Positions 1 to 8,039 of a stretch of 64,000 nt of DNA are shown piece after piece. Numbering within the stretch: the stretch's first letter is position 1; each line of letters starts with the position of its first letter. Source of the DNA: Pseudarthrobacter sp. NS4 (GTDB lineage: Bacteria; Actinomycetota; Actinomycetes; Actinomycetales; Micrococcaceae). The position numbers and the translations under genes were made by a program. The notes below the pieces were generated by a model. That model saw nothing but the letters and a program-made list of their open reading frames with translations, had not been told where the DNA came from and searched no databases. Location: positions 3,844,001 to 3,908,000 of the forward strand of contig NZ_CP103288.1 of assembly GCF_024758005.1 (NCBI RefSeq), read 5' to 3'.

Positions 1-621
1 AAGGTTCAGCACCTGCGCCTGCGTGGAGAGGTCCAGCGCGCTGACAGCTTCATCGCAGACCACCAGCTGGGGATCGCAGATGAGCGCCCGTGCAACGGAA
101 ATCCGCTGCCTTTGCCCGCCGGAAAACTGACTGGGGTATCGGTCAACGGCGTCGCGGGGCAGCCCCACGCGTTCCAGCATGTCCTCGGCACGCTGCCTCG
201 CCTCGGTCGCGTTCACGCCACGGAGCCGGAGAGGTTCCGCAAGCGAGGAGCCCACCGTGTTCCGGGGGTTCAGCGAGGAGTTGGGGTCCTGGAAGACCGC
301 GCGGAGTTCCCCGCCCAAAGCCCGGCGCTGGGAAGCGCCGGCGGACGTGATGTCCCTGCCCTGGTAGGTAATGGTTCCGGCAGTAACCTTCTGCAGGCCC
401 AAGATCGCCTTGCCGATGGTTGATTTGCCGGAGCCGGACTCCCCTACCAGGCCCACGGTTTCACCGGGGGCGATGCTGAAACTGACGCCGTCAACAGCAG
501 CCGGAGTGGCCGCCGCTATTCGCCCGCGTCCGTAACGGACCACCAGGTCCTTGACTTCGAGCAGCGGCTGGGCGGCGGCGGGCCGTGCCGATTCAGGGCG
601 GACCGAAGTTGCGGTGCTCAT
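1..621 (-). CDS. ABC importer ATPase, Dpp/OppF type (3' part outside window)
   Basis: This is the second ATP-binding subunit of a peptide/opine-type ABC importer; it powers uptake at the cytoplasmic face of the membrane. Reading leftward from ATG 621, the protein shows a Walker A motif (GESGSGKST), the Q-loop FQDP, the signature SGGQRQR, and a Walker B ending in DEAVSALD. The reading frame leaves the window before the H-loop, so the C-terminus is missing. The start overlaps the stop of the upstream permease-ATPase fusion (ATGA), so the two are translationally coupled. It is the last visible gene of the leftward operon that begins with the binding protein at 5289. The family is clear. The substrate is not readable from the sequence, though the neighbouring GH1 and GH42 genes make an oligosaccharide plausible. 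Confidence 0.93.
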   Translation of the reverse strand, partial: MSTATSVRPESARPAAAQPLLEVKDLVVRYGRGRIAAATPAAVDGVSFSIAPGETVGLVGESGSGKSTIGKAILGLQKVTAGTITYQGRDITSAGASQRRALGGELRAVFQDPNSSLNPRNTVGSSLAEPLRLRGVNATEARQRAEDMLERVGLPRDAVDRYPSQFSGGQRQRISVARALICDPQLVVCDEAVSALDLSTQAQVLNL

Positions 622-2720
622 GAGTGATCCTTTTCAGCAGTCCGGTGTTCCGGTCCGGCGGGAGGTGCTCCTGCGTCGACCAGCTTCAGAACCTGGTGGG
701 CGGGTACGTCGGTGGCCACCCAGTCCAGGCCTTCGACGGCGAGTTCGTCCGCCTTGACGCAGCGCACCAGGCCGTCGCCGGTTCCGGAGGGCAGCAGCGG
801 GATAGGGACCAGGCACGCAGAGCCGGCGAACTGGCAACGGGCTGCGAAGCGGCACGTGCTGGGCCAGTCCTTGGGCTGGGGAACCTGGCCCTCGATGGTG
901 GCCAGCCGTTCGGGCATGTCCGTCGCGTGGTTGGCATGCGGGTCCGCAGCCAGCAGGGCGAGGGTATAGGGGTGGCGGGGATTGTCCAGGATGCTGTCTG
1001 TCCGGCCGTTCTCGACCACCTCCCCTGCATACATGACAGCTACCTGGTCACACAGGTCGGCCACTACGCCAAGGTCGTGGGTGACTATCACCACGGACAT
1101 CCCGGTGTCCTTCACGAGACTACGAAGCAGAGACAGGATCTCGGCCTGCACGGTGACATCCAGCGCCGTGGTGGGCTCGTCCGCCACAAGCAGGCGCGGT
1201 CGGCCCGAAAGTGCCAGGGCGATGGCCACGCGTTGGGCCATACCGCCGCTGATTTGGTGCGGGTAGGTCTTCAGGATGCGCGCAGCGTCAACGATGCCCA
1301 CTTTTTCCAGCAGGTTCAGGGCCTCTGCCTTCGCGTCGGCCCTGCCCATCGCCCGGAGACGTCGGATGGCGGCGGTGAGCTGGTAGCCGACGGTGAACAT
1401 CGGGTCCAGTGCACGCATGGGTTCCTGCGAGATGAGGGCGATCCCGCGTCCGCGGACGCCTTCCGCCTCCTTGTCGGTAACCGCTGCCATGTTTTTGCCG
1501 TTCCAGAGAATCTGCCCGCCGGTCACTGACACGCCGGACGGCAGCAGTCCCAACAGCGACAGCGCGGTCATGGTCTTTCCGCAGCCGGATTCGCCAACCA
1601 GGCCCAAGACGGTGCCCGGCGCCACATCGAAGGAGACGTCAGTAACCAGGGGGACACCATTGTCCACGCCCACAAAGAGGTTGCGGACCATCAGGGTGTC
1701 CTTCCCAGCGGCATCGTTTCCGCTGCCAGGGCCTGCTGCAGCGGCACGTGCCGTGGCTGCTTTTACGGACTTCGTCCGTTGGCGCCGGGCGGCTGCCGAA
1801 GGCAGGTGGGAGGCTGCGGCGTTCGGTGCCTTCCCGAGGGCGTTGCCGATCGCGTTGGCAGACAGAACCGTCAAGGCAAGCACGGCGCCGGTGGGAACCA
1901 TAAGCCAGGGTGCGTTGTAAAGGTTCTGGGACGCGCTCTGGATCATGGCGCCCCAGCTGGGTTCGGGGATGGGCGGGCCGAACCCGATAAAGGCCAGACC
2001 GGCCTGGATGAGCATGCCGACGGCGAAAATCAATGCCGCCTGGACCACGATGGTGTTGGTCAGGCCAGGCAGCACATGACGAAGGCTGATCCCCACTGTG
2101 CTGACGCCGTCCACCTTGGCGGCGTCAACGTACAGCTGGGACTGCAGGGATTTTGCCTGGCCCAGCATCACGCGGTAGATACCGGCCGAGATGAGGATGC
2201 CCAGGATGGCCATGACTAACGGGATGTTGGTGCCCACCACGCCGATTACAGCCAGGATGATGACCGTGCCGGGCAGGGACATCAGAATTTCGGTGACGCG
2301 GCTGATGACGTTCTCCACCCGATCGCCTGCGGCGGCTGCCAGCATGGCCAGCAAAGTGCCGAGGCCGATGGCGACGATGACCGTGATCATGGACGTCCCC
2401 AGGGTGCCGGCAGCGGCGCTGAAGATGCGGCTCAGGATGTCCCGTCCCAGCTCGTCGGTTCCGAGCCAATGGGCGGCGGTTGGTCCGGAAAGGACTGCCG
2501 TGAGGTCCTGGTCCTGGGTTTTGTAGGGCAGCCAAAGCGGTGCCGTCAGGGAAGCGGCCACAATTGCGGCCAGCCAGACCACCCCGGCGATGCTTCCCGG
2601 TGCGGAGAAGAGCTTGTTGGCCGAGAAGCGCTGGACGGCCCGGCGGCCGGAAGTCTTGGGAAGAACGGTGGTGGCCGGTTCAGACGAATCGGCCGGTGCG
2701 GGGGCAACGTTGGGAATCAT
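618..2720 (-). CDS. ABC importer permease-ATPase fusion (DppC-DppD type)
   Basis: The 700-residue protein joins two subunits that are usually separate. Residues about 1-310 form a DppC-like permease with an N-terminal membrane segment, the GTDELGRDILSR motif and several hydrophobic helices. After a low-complexity Ala-rich linker, residues about 340-660 form a DppD-like ATPase with Walker A GESGCGKT, signature SGGMAQR and Walker B LLVADEPTTALD, plus the oligopeptide-transporter C-terminal extension with Cys residues. It overlaps both neighbours by 4 bp. The same fusion occurs in the second importer at 52.9 kb, so it is a real architecture and not an assembly error. It forms a transmembrane channel half and a nucleotide-binding half in one chain. 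Substrate unknown. Confidence 0.93.
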   Translation of the reverse strand: MIPNVAPAPADSSEPATTVLPKTSGRRAVQRFSANKLFSAPGSIAGVVWLAAIVAASLTAPLWLPYKTQDQDLTAVLSGPTAAHWLGTDELGRDILSRIFSAAAGTLGTSMITVIVAIGLGTLLAMLAAAAGDRVENVISRVTEILMSLPGTVIILAVIGVVGTNIPLVMAILGILISAGIYRVMLGQAKSLQSQLYVDAAKVDGVSTVGISLRHVLPGLTNTIVVQAALIFAVGMLIQAGLAFIGFGPPIPEPSWGAMIQSASQNLYNAPWLMVPTGAVLALTVLSANAIGNALGKAPNAAASHLPSAAARRQRTKSVKAATARAAAAGPGSGNDAAGKDTLMVRNLFVGVDNGVPLVTDVSFDVAPGTVLGLVGESGCGKTMTALSLLGLLPSGVSVTGGQILWNGKNMAAVTDKEAEGVRGRGIALISQEPMRALDPMFTVGYQLTAAIRRLRAMGRADAKAEALNLLEKVGIVDAARILKTYPHQISGGMAQRVAIALALSGRPRLLVADEPTTALDVTVQAEILSLLRSLVKDTGMSVVIVTHDLGVVADLCDQVAVMYAGEVVENGRTDSILDNPRHPYTLALLAADPHANHATDMPERLATIEGQVPQPKDWPSTCRFAARCQFAGSACLVPIPLLPSGTGDGLVRCVKADELAVEGLDWVATDVPAHQVLKLVDAGAPPAGPEHRTAEKDHS

Positions 2721-3670
2721 GAGGTACGCAACTTCGGATCGAGGAACTTGGTGGCGAGTTCAAGCACCAGGTTCACGGCAACCACCACCACTGTGGCGAT
2801 CACCACCACCCCCTGAACGGACGGGGCATCATGGGTGCTGACGGAGGTCTGGACAGCCTGGCCCAGACCAGGCATGGCGAAGAGCTGCTCGGCGATGACG
2901 GAACCGCCGAACAAACCGATGAACTGCAATGCAATCCCTGCCACAATAGGCAGGCTGGCGTACCGCAGGGCGTGAACGTACAGGATTTTCCAGGTGGGGG
3001 TAGCCGTGGCCCGGAGCGTCCGGATGTGTTCCTGCTGCAGTGCCTCAAGCATGGAAGCCCTGGTTTGGCGGGCAATGAACGCCGCTCCGCCCACGGCCAA
3101 GGTCAGCACAGGCAGCGCCAAGGACAGCGCCCAATCCCGGGGGGAAACCTCAAACGGGACGTAGCCGGTAGCCGGAAAGATGGAGGCTTGCACCGCAAAC
3201 AGGTACACAAAGATGATGCCCACCCAGAAGTTGGGAAGAGCCACGCCCAGGCCGCAGACACCGCCAATGATCCGCTCGGCAACGCCGCCACGGACAGCCG
3301 CGGTCACGCCCATCGCGATGCCCAGGATCGCGCTGAGCAGGGTTGCACCGGCAGCAAGGGACGCCGTGACCGGAAGCCTGCTCGCGAGGTCGCCGCTGAC
3401 TGATCGTCCGTCGATGAGCGAGATCCCGAAGTCACCCTGGACCGCGGCACCGAGCCAGTTGAAGAACTGGACCAGCAGGGGATCATTCCAGCCCAGGCGC
3501 TGGTTGACCTCCGCAATTGCTTCCTGTGTAGCACCGGATCCAAGTGATACCGCTCCCGGGCTGCCCGGCGTTGCGTGCACCAAAAGGAAAGCCAGGACAG
3601 CAACCACAAACACGGTGGCCAGCGCCATCAGCAGGCGCTTGGTGATGAATAGTGCCATGGTGACCTCCAT
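2717..3670 (-). CDS. ABC importer permease, DppB type
   Basis: This 317-residue integral membrane protein has the N-terminal helix (ITKRLLMALATVFVVAVLAF), the conserved short motif around residues 35-60 of the DppB/OppB family, and about six hydrophobic segments. The C-terminal stretch EQLFAMPGLGQA is typical of this permease family. It would pair with the DppC half of the downstream fusion protein to form the translocation pore. The ATG at 3670 is preceded by a GGAG-type ribosome site. A strong hairpin lies between this gene and the binding-protein gene upstream. Confidence 0.92.
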   Translation of the reverse strand: MEVTMALFITKRLLMALATVFVVAVLAFLLVHATPGSPGAVSLGSGATQEAIAEVNQRLGWNDPLLVQFFNWLGAAVQGDFGISLIDGRSVSGDLASRLPVTASLAAGATLLSAILGIAMGVTAAVRGGVAERIIGGVCGLGVALPNFWVGIIFVYLFAVQASIFPATGYVPFEVSPRDWALSLALPVLTLAVGGAAFIARQTRASMLEALQQEHIRTLRATATPTWKILYVHALRYASLPIVAGIALQFIGLFGGSVIAEQLFAMPGLGQAVQTSVSTHDAPSVQGVVVIATVVVVAVNLVLELATKFLDPKLRTS

Positions 3671-3678
3671 CGGTCAGG

Positions 3679-3728
3679 CCCTGCCGGGCGGACGCTCCTG
3701 TGTGATGAGGAGCGTCCGCCCGGCAGGG
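3679..3728 (-). terminator. Perfect 21-bp hairpin between binding-protein and permease genes
   Basis: Positions 3679-3699 and 3708-3728 are exact reverse complements, separated by an 8-base loop, and are rich in G and C. The hairpin sits directly after the binding-protein stop (3736) and before the permease start (3670). No U-run follows it on the transcribed strand. It is therefore more likely a partial terminator or an RNA-stabilising hairpin that gives excess binding protein over membrane components, which is common in ABC importer operons. Confidence 0.75.
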
Positions 3729-3735
3729 GCCGGTA

Positions 3736-5289
3736 TCAGTTGGCGGGCTTGTAGGACGACAGGAGGGGGAAGACGTTGGCGCCGGCGAACTCCACAGGGG
3801 CGATTTTTTCCGGGTTGTAGCCCTGGTTGGTCAGGATTTCGTAGATGGGAATTATCCAGCCGGACTCCACCAGGCGCTTGTTGAGTTTGGTCAGCGCAGT
3901 TTTGCGGGCGGCGTCGTCTTTGGCTGCGGCAGCCTCGCCGGTGGCGGCGCTGAGTTGTTCGTCGGTGGCTTTGTGCACGTTGGTGAAGCCGTTCAGGATG
4001 ACGCCGTACATCAGGCCAACCGGGTTGTGCCAGCCCAGCGGCGGGTATCCCATGGGCGTGGTGGAAACTGAGGCGAAGAGCTCGTCCGTGGAGGCGGGAA
4101 CCTTGATGTTCATGGTGATGCCTACGGCGGCGAGGTCTTTCTGAATGACCGGCATGTCGGTATCGGTCGCTGCGGCCACAATTGTGAATTCGAAGCCGTC
4201 AGGGTAGCCGGCCTCGGCCAGCAGTGCTTTGGCCTTTTCGGGGTTGTAGGCGTATTCCGTCTCCAACTCCTCAGTGAAGCCGAGTGAGTCCTTGGGCAGG
4301 GCGCTCCAGGACGGGGTGTCCCCCTTGTGGAGTGCTTCCACCAGAGCTTCACGGTTGATGGCGTACTGGAAGGCCCGGCGGACCTTTTCCTCCGCGAAGG
4401 CCGGGGTGGTCTTGCCGGTCTTGTCGAACGCGACCAGGGCCTGCATGGTCCCGCCCGCGCGGGAGACTCCCATCTTCTTGGATTCTGCGAACTCCACCAT
4501 GGGTGAGGTGAGTTGGGCAACATCAGCCTGGCCGGAAACCAGCGCGTTGGCCCGGGCCTGGGGGTCAAGGACCACGCTGAAGATCACCTTATCGAAAGCG
4601 TACTTCGCAGCATCCGGGTACTCCTCCTTCTTCACCATCACGTATTTGTTGCCCTTCACCGTGGAAGGGTCGATGGTGTAAGGCCCGGACCCGGCAGGGG
4701 TGGCGGCCAGGCTCGCCGTGTCAGTGACACCTGCCTTGCCCACAATCATGCCGGTGGGGGAAGCCAGGTTCTTTTCGAAGCCGGGCTGCGGCTTGGCGAA
4801 GTTGAGGGCCACCTGGGTGGGGCTGATGACGTCCACAGAAGTGATCTCCTGCGCCCCGCCCGGTGCTACAGCGGAGTAAGCAGTCAGGGCAGGATCGGAG
4901 CGGCGGTCCAGGTTGCCCTTCACCAGCTCAGCGTCGAGGGTGGAGCCGTCAGTGAAGGTCACGCCCTCTTTAAGGGTCAATGTCAGGACTGTGTTCTCTG
5001 CGTTGTATTCGAAGGCGGTAGCCAGGCCTGGACCTACAGAGCCGTCTTCCTGCAGGGCCATCAGGCTTTCATACAGGCCCTCGAAGAACGGGCGCTGCGC
5101 ATCTGCAACCCGCAACGGATCGTAGCCGAACGACCCGGAGTCAAACTCGACCGCATAGGTCAGTGTGCTGGTATCAGCCTTTCCGGCAGATGGGGCCGAG
5201 CCCCCGCTGCATGCACTTAACGATCCCAACAGGAGCGCCCCGGCCAGAACGGCGGAGCTCCCACGTGCTGTGGAGTTCAAAAGTTTCAT
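3736..5289 (-). CDS. ABC importer substrate-binding lipoprotein (SBP_bac_5 family)
   Basis: This is the extracytoplasmic solute-binding protein of the leftward importer. Starting from ATG 5289 gives 517 residues with a lipoprotein signal peptide: a basic start, a hydrophobic stretch (AVLAGALLLGSL) and the lipobox LSAC, after which the lipid-modified Cys would anchor it outside the membrane. The remainder shows SBP_bac_5 hallmarks, including a YAVEFDSGSFGYDPL region and AFQYAINREALVEALHKG. The frame is open further upstream to a GTG at 5391, but that would bury the signal peptide, so 5289 is preferred; an AAAGG-like ribosome site lies before it. It is the first gene of the operon and probably sets its specificity. 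The family binds peptides, opines or oligosaccharides. Confidence 0.92.
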   Translation of the reverse strand: MKLLNSTARGSSAVLAGALLLGSLSACSGGSAPSAGKADTSTLTYAVEFDSGSFGYDPLRVADAQRPFFEGLYESLMALQEDGSVGPGLATAFEYNAENTVLTLTLKEGVTFTDGSTLDAELVKGNLDRRSDPALTAYSAVAPGGAQEITSVDVISPTQVALNFAKPQPGFEKNLASPTGMIVGKAGVTDTASLAATPAGSGPYTIDPSTVKGNKYVMVKKEEYPDAAKYAFDKVIFSVVLDPQARANALVSGQADVAQLTSPMVEFAESKKMGVSRAGGTMQALVAFDKTGKTTPAFAEEKVRRAFQYAINREALVEALHKGDTPSWSALPKDSLGFTEELETEYAYNPEKAKALLAEAGYPDGFEFTIVAAATDTDMPVIQKDLAAVGITMNIKVPASTDELFASVSTTPMGYPPLGWHNPVGLMYGVILNGFTNVHKATDEQLSAATGEAAAAKDDAARKTALTKLNKRLVESGWIIPIYEILTNQGYNPEKIAPVEFAGANVFPLLSSYKPAN

Positions 5290-5391
5290 ATATTGCGCCT
5301 TTGCATCCTGATGTGACAACGGAGAAACAGCTTGGGGGCTGGCAGCTCGCCGGCTCCCCTCAAGCATCGACCGGGGGCGCATCCTGCTCAC

Positions 5392-5404
5392 ATGACAATG
5401 TCAT
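5392..5404. promoter_or_regulatory. Palindrome ATGAC-AAT-GTCAT between divergent operons
   Basis: A 13-bp perfect inverted repeat (ATGACAATGTCAT) lies in the spacer between the binding-protein gene (-) and the GH1 gene (+). Its position suggests one operator controlling both directions. No regulator gene sits beside it, so the binding protein is unknown. Confidence 0.45.
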
Positions 5405-5510
5405 TCAATGAAAAAGTATTGTGGCCCCGGTCACGAAGCGGGCAAGGATGGAAAGCCAGGGCAGCGAAGCCCGGAGCGCCCCAGCCGGGCGCTGAACCGA
5501 AAGGAACCAT

Positions 5511-6815
5511 ATGACCACCGCCGCATCACCATTCCCTCAGGACTTTCTTTGGGGCGTAGCGAGCGCAGGGCACCAGGTGGAAGGAAACAACGTCAACAGT
5601 GACATCTGGTTCCTGGAGCACCTTCCTGGCACCATGTTCTCCGAACCTTCCCTTGACGCGGTGGACCACTACCACCGCTATCGTGAGGACATCGCGCTCA
5701 TCGCCGGCCTCGGATTCACCACGTACCGGTTTTCGCTGGAGTGGGCACGCATCGAACCGGAAGAGGGATTTTTTTCTCAGGCTGAGCTGAATCATTACCG
5801 CCGCGTTTTGGAAGCCTGCCATGAGCACGGCCTCACCCCTGTAGTGACGTTCCACCACTTCAGCTCCCCCTTGTGGCTCCTCGCCAAGGGTGGCTGGGAA
5901 GTTCCACGCACGGCTGAGTTCTTTGCGCGCTACTGCGACCGGGTCATGGCGCATATGGGTGAGCTCATCGGCGTGGCCTGCACCCTGAACGAACCCAACC
6001 TGCCGTTTTTGCTTTTGGAATTCGGGGTTCCGGGCGGTTCCAAGGAGTCCCGCGCGAATCTCCCCATGTTCGCTTCCGCCGCGGAGCGGCTGAACCTGGA
6101 GCCGCGGCAAGTGGCACCCTTCCATTTCGTAGCAACTGCGGAGTCCTACGATGTGCGCCTGGCCGCTCACCACGCGGGCCGCGATGCAATCAAGGCCCAC
6201 CGGCCCGACCTTCCAGTGGGATGGACCCTGGCCAACACGGACATCCAGTTTGTCGAGGGCGGCGAGGAACGCGCCGACAGAGTACGGCGCGACGTCAACG
6301 AGCGTTTCCTCAACGCCTCCCGGGGCGATGACTTCGTGGGCATCCAGACGTATGGCCGTACCATCTTCGCCGCAGACGGTCTGGCACCGGCACCTGCCGG
6401 AGCCAAACTGAACCAGTCAGGCGAGGAGATCTACCCGCAAGCCCTCGAAGTCACCATCCGGGAGGCCCACCGGATCGCCGGCATTCCGGTAATAGTCACG
6501 GAAAACGGCCTGGCCACGGAGGATGACACGCAGCGGGTGGAGTACCTTCGCGCCGCGGTGGACTGCGTGGCTTCATGCCTGGCGGACGGCATCGACGTCC
6601 GCGGCTACATCGCTTGGACGGCGTTCGACAACTTCGAATGGATATTCGGCTACGGGTCCAAGTTCGGCCTCATCGCGGTGAACCGGGACACCCAGGAACG
6701 GACGCCAAAGGAAAGCGCCCACTGGCTGGGCAGCCGCGCCCGCGAACATGCAGCAGCGGTCAATGCTTCCGGGGGCACCACAGCCCAGCTGGGCAAGTCA
6801 CCCCAGCCCGCCTGA
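5511..6815 (+). CDS. Glycoside hydrolase family 1 (beta-glucosidase/beta-galactosidase)
   Basis: This 434-residue cytoplasmic enzyme hydrolyses beta-linked glucosides or galactosides by a retaining mechanism. It starts with the GH1 signature FPQDFLWGVASAGHQVEG. It carries TLNEPN (acid/base Glu) near residue 160 and VTENGLA (nucleophile Glu) near residue 330, then the aglycone-site region YIAWTAFDNFEWIFGYGSKFG. Both catalytic glutamates are present and the length is normal. The ATG at 5511 has an AAAGGAA ribosome site. It is divergent from the ABC importer and upstream of a CoA-transferase gene, with which it may be co-transcribed (45-bp gap). It probably acts on disaccharides brought in by the importer. 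The exact sugar cannot be told. Confidence 0.93.
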   Translation: MTTAASPFPQDFLWGVASAGHQVEGNNVNSDIWFLEHLPGTMFSEPSLDAVDHYHRYREDIALIAGLGFTTYRFSLEWARIEPEEGFFSQAELNHYRRVLEACHEHGLTPVVTFHHFSSPLWLLAKGGWEVPRTAEFFARYCDRVMAHMGELIGVACTLNEPNLPFLLLEFGVPGGSKESRANLPMFASAAERLNLEPRQVAPFHFVATAESYDVRLAAHHAGRDAIKAHRPDLPVGWTLANTDIQFVEGGEERADRVRRDVNERFLNASRGDDFVGIQTYGRTIFAADGLAPAPAGAKLNQSGEEIYPQALEVTIREAHRIAGIPVIVTENGLATEDDTQRVEYLRAAVDCVASCLADGIDVRGYIAWTAFDNFEWIFGYGSKFGLIAVNRDTQERTPKESAHWLGSRAREHAAAVNASGGTTAQLGKSPQPA

Positions 6816-6860
6816 CCGCCGTCGCTCTTCTTCCTTCAAGCTTTCGAAAGGCCCTGCTCC

Positions 6861-8039
6861 ATGCCCGGACCACTGGACGGCATCACCGTCGTCGACCTCA
6901 CCCGCGCCTTGGCCGGACCCCACGCCACCATGATGATGGCTGACCTGGGCGCACGCGTCATCAAGGTCGAATCGCCGCAGGGCGGTGACGACACCCGGGG
7001 TTGGGGGCCGCCTTTCGTTGGTAGTGAGGAAGACCGACAATCCACGTACTTCCTGTCCTGTAACCGGAACAAGGAATCCATCACCGTGGATATGAAGAGC
7101 GACGGCGGTGCGGACACTCTGCGCCGGCTCATCCGAAACGCCGACGTGCTGGTGGAAAACTTCCGCCCGGGAACTCTGGACCGACTCGGTTTCAGCCCGG
7201 AAGCCATCGAGGAGCTCAACCCGCGGATGGTTGTCCTCTCGATCTCAGGCTTTGGCCATGACGGTCCCGAGGGAGGCAGGGCCGGCTATGACCAGATTGC
7301 CCAGGGGGAAAGCGGTTTGATGTCCCTCACCGGGTCCGGACCGGATGATCCGCAGCGGGTGGGCGTTCCTATCGGCGACCTGTTGGCAGGAATCTACGGG
7401 GCCTACGGGGTGCTGGCTGCATTGCTCGATCGGGAAAGGACAGGGCGTGGGCAGGTGGTGCGGACCTCACTGCTCGCGTCCCTTGTTGGCGTCCACGCGT
7501 TTCAGGGCACCCGCTGGACCGTGGCCGGCGAAACCGGCCTGGCCCAGGGAAACCACCACCCCTCCATCGCCCCTTACGGCCTGTTCCGCTGCGCGGACGG
7601 AGCCGTGCAGATCGCCGTCGGTTCCGAGGGGCTGTGGTCGCGTTTCGCAGCCTTTGCAGGTTTGGATCCTGCCGATCCGGCGTTTGCGTCCAATGCCGCG
7701 AGGGTGGCCAGCCACTCCAGGCTGGTTGCCTGCATTGAAGAGTATTTTTCCGGGCACAAGGCCGAAGACCTTCTAGGGGCCTTGAAGGCGGCCGGCATTC
7801 CTGCAGGGAAAGTCCGGAGCGTGAAGGAAGTCTACGAATGGGAGCAAACCAGATCGCAAGGACTGGTGCTGGCTGTGGAGCATCCGACGCTGGGCCCGAT
7901 AGAGCTTCCGGGACCGCCGCTGCGGTTCTTCGAGCATGCCGGAGTTGAGACCACCCGTAATGAGCACACGGCTCCGCCGCTGCTGGGGCAGCATGACGCG
8001 TCGGTTGCCCGGTGGCTGGAACAGACGGTACCTGCATGA
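6861..8039 (+). CDS. CaiB/BaiF family (class III) CoA-transferase
   Basis: The 392-residue protein opens with the class III CoA-transferase signature (PLDGITVVDLTRALAGPHATMMMADLGA, given here only to mark residues 3-30 in part) and continues with IKVESPQGGDDTR. The expected catalytic Asp is in AGYDQIAQGESGLMSLTG. Enzymes of this family move CoA between carboxylic acids such as carnitine, formate/oxalate or dicarboxylates. It overlaps the next gene (carboxyltransferase) by ATGA, which strongly couples them: one loads a carboxylic acid onto CoA, and the other may carboxylate or decarboxylate the thioester. The neighbouring glycosidases give no obvious substrate. It is a paralogue of the CoA-transferase at 18.8-20.1 kb. 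Confidence 0.9.
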   Translation: MPGPLDGITVVDLTRALAGPHATMMMADLGARVIKVESPQGGDDTRGWGPPFVGSEEDRQSTYFLSCNRNKESITVDMKSDGGADTLRRLIRNADVLVENFRPGTLDRLGFSPEAIEELNPRMVVLSISGFGHDGPEGGRAGYDQIAQGESGLMSLTGSGPDDPQRVGVPIGDLLAGIYGAYGVLAALLDRERTGRGQVVRTSLLASLVGVHAFQGTRWTVAGETGLAQGNHHPSIAPYGLFRCADGAVQIAVGSEGLWSRFAAFAGLDPADPAFASNAARVASHSRLVACIEEYFSGHKAEDLLGALKAAGIPAGKVRSVKEVYEWEQTRSQGLVLAVEHPTLGPIELPGPPLRFFEHAGVETTRNEHTAPPLLGQHDASVARWLEQTVPA

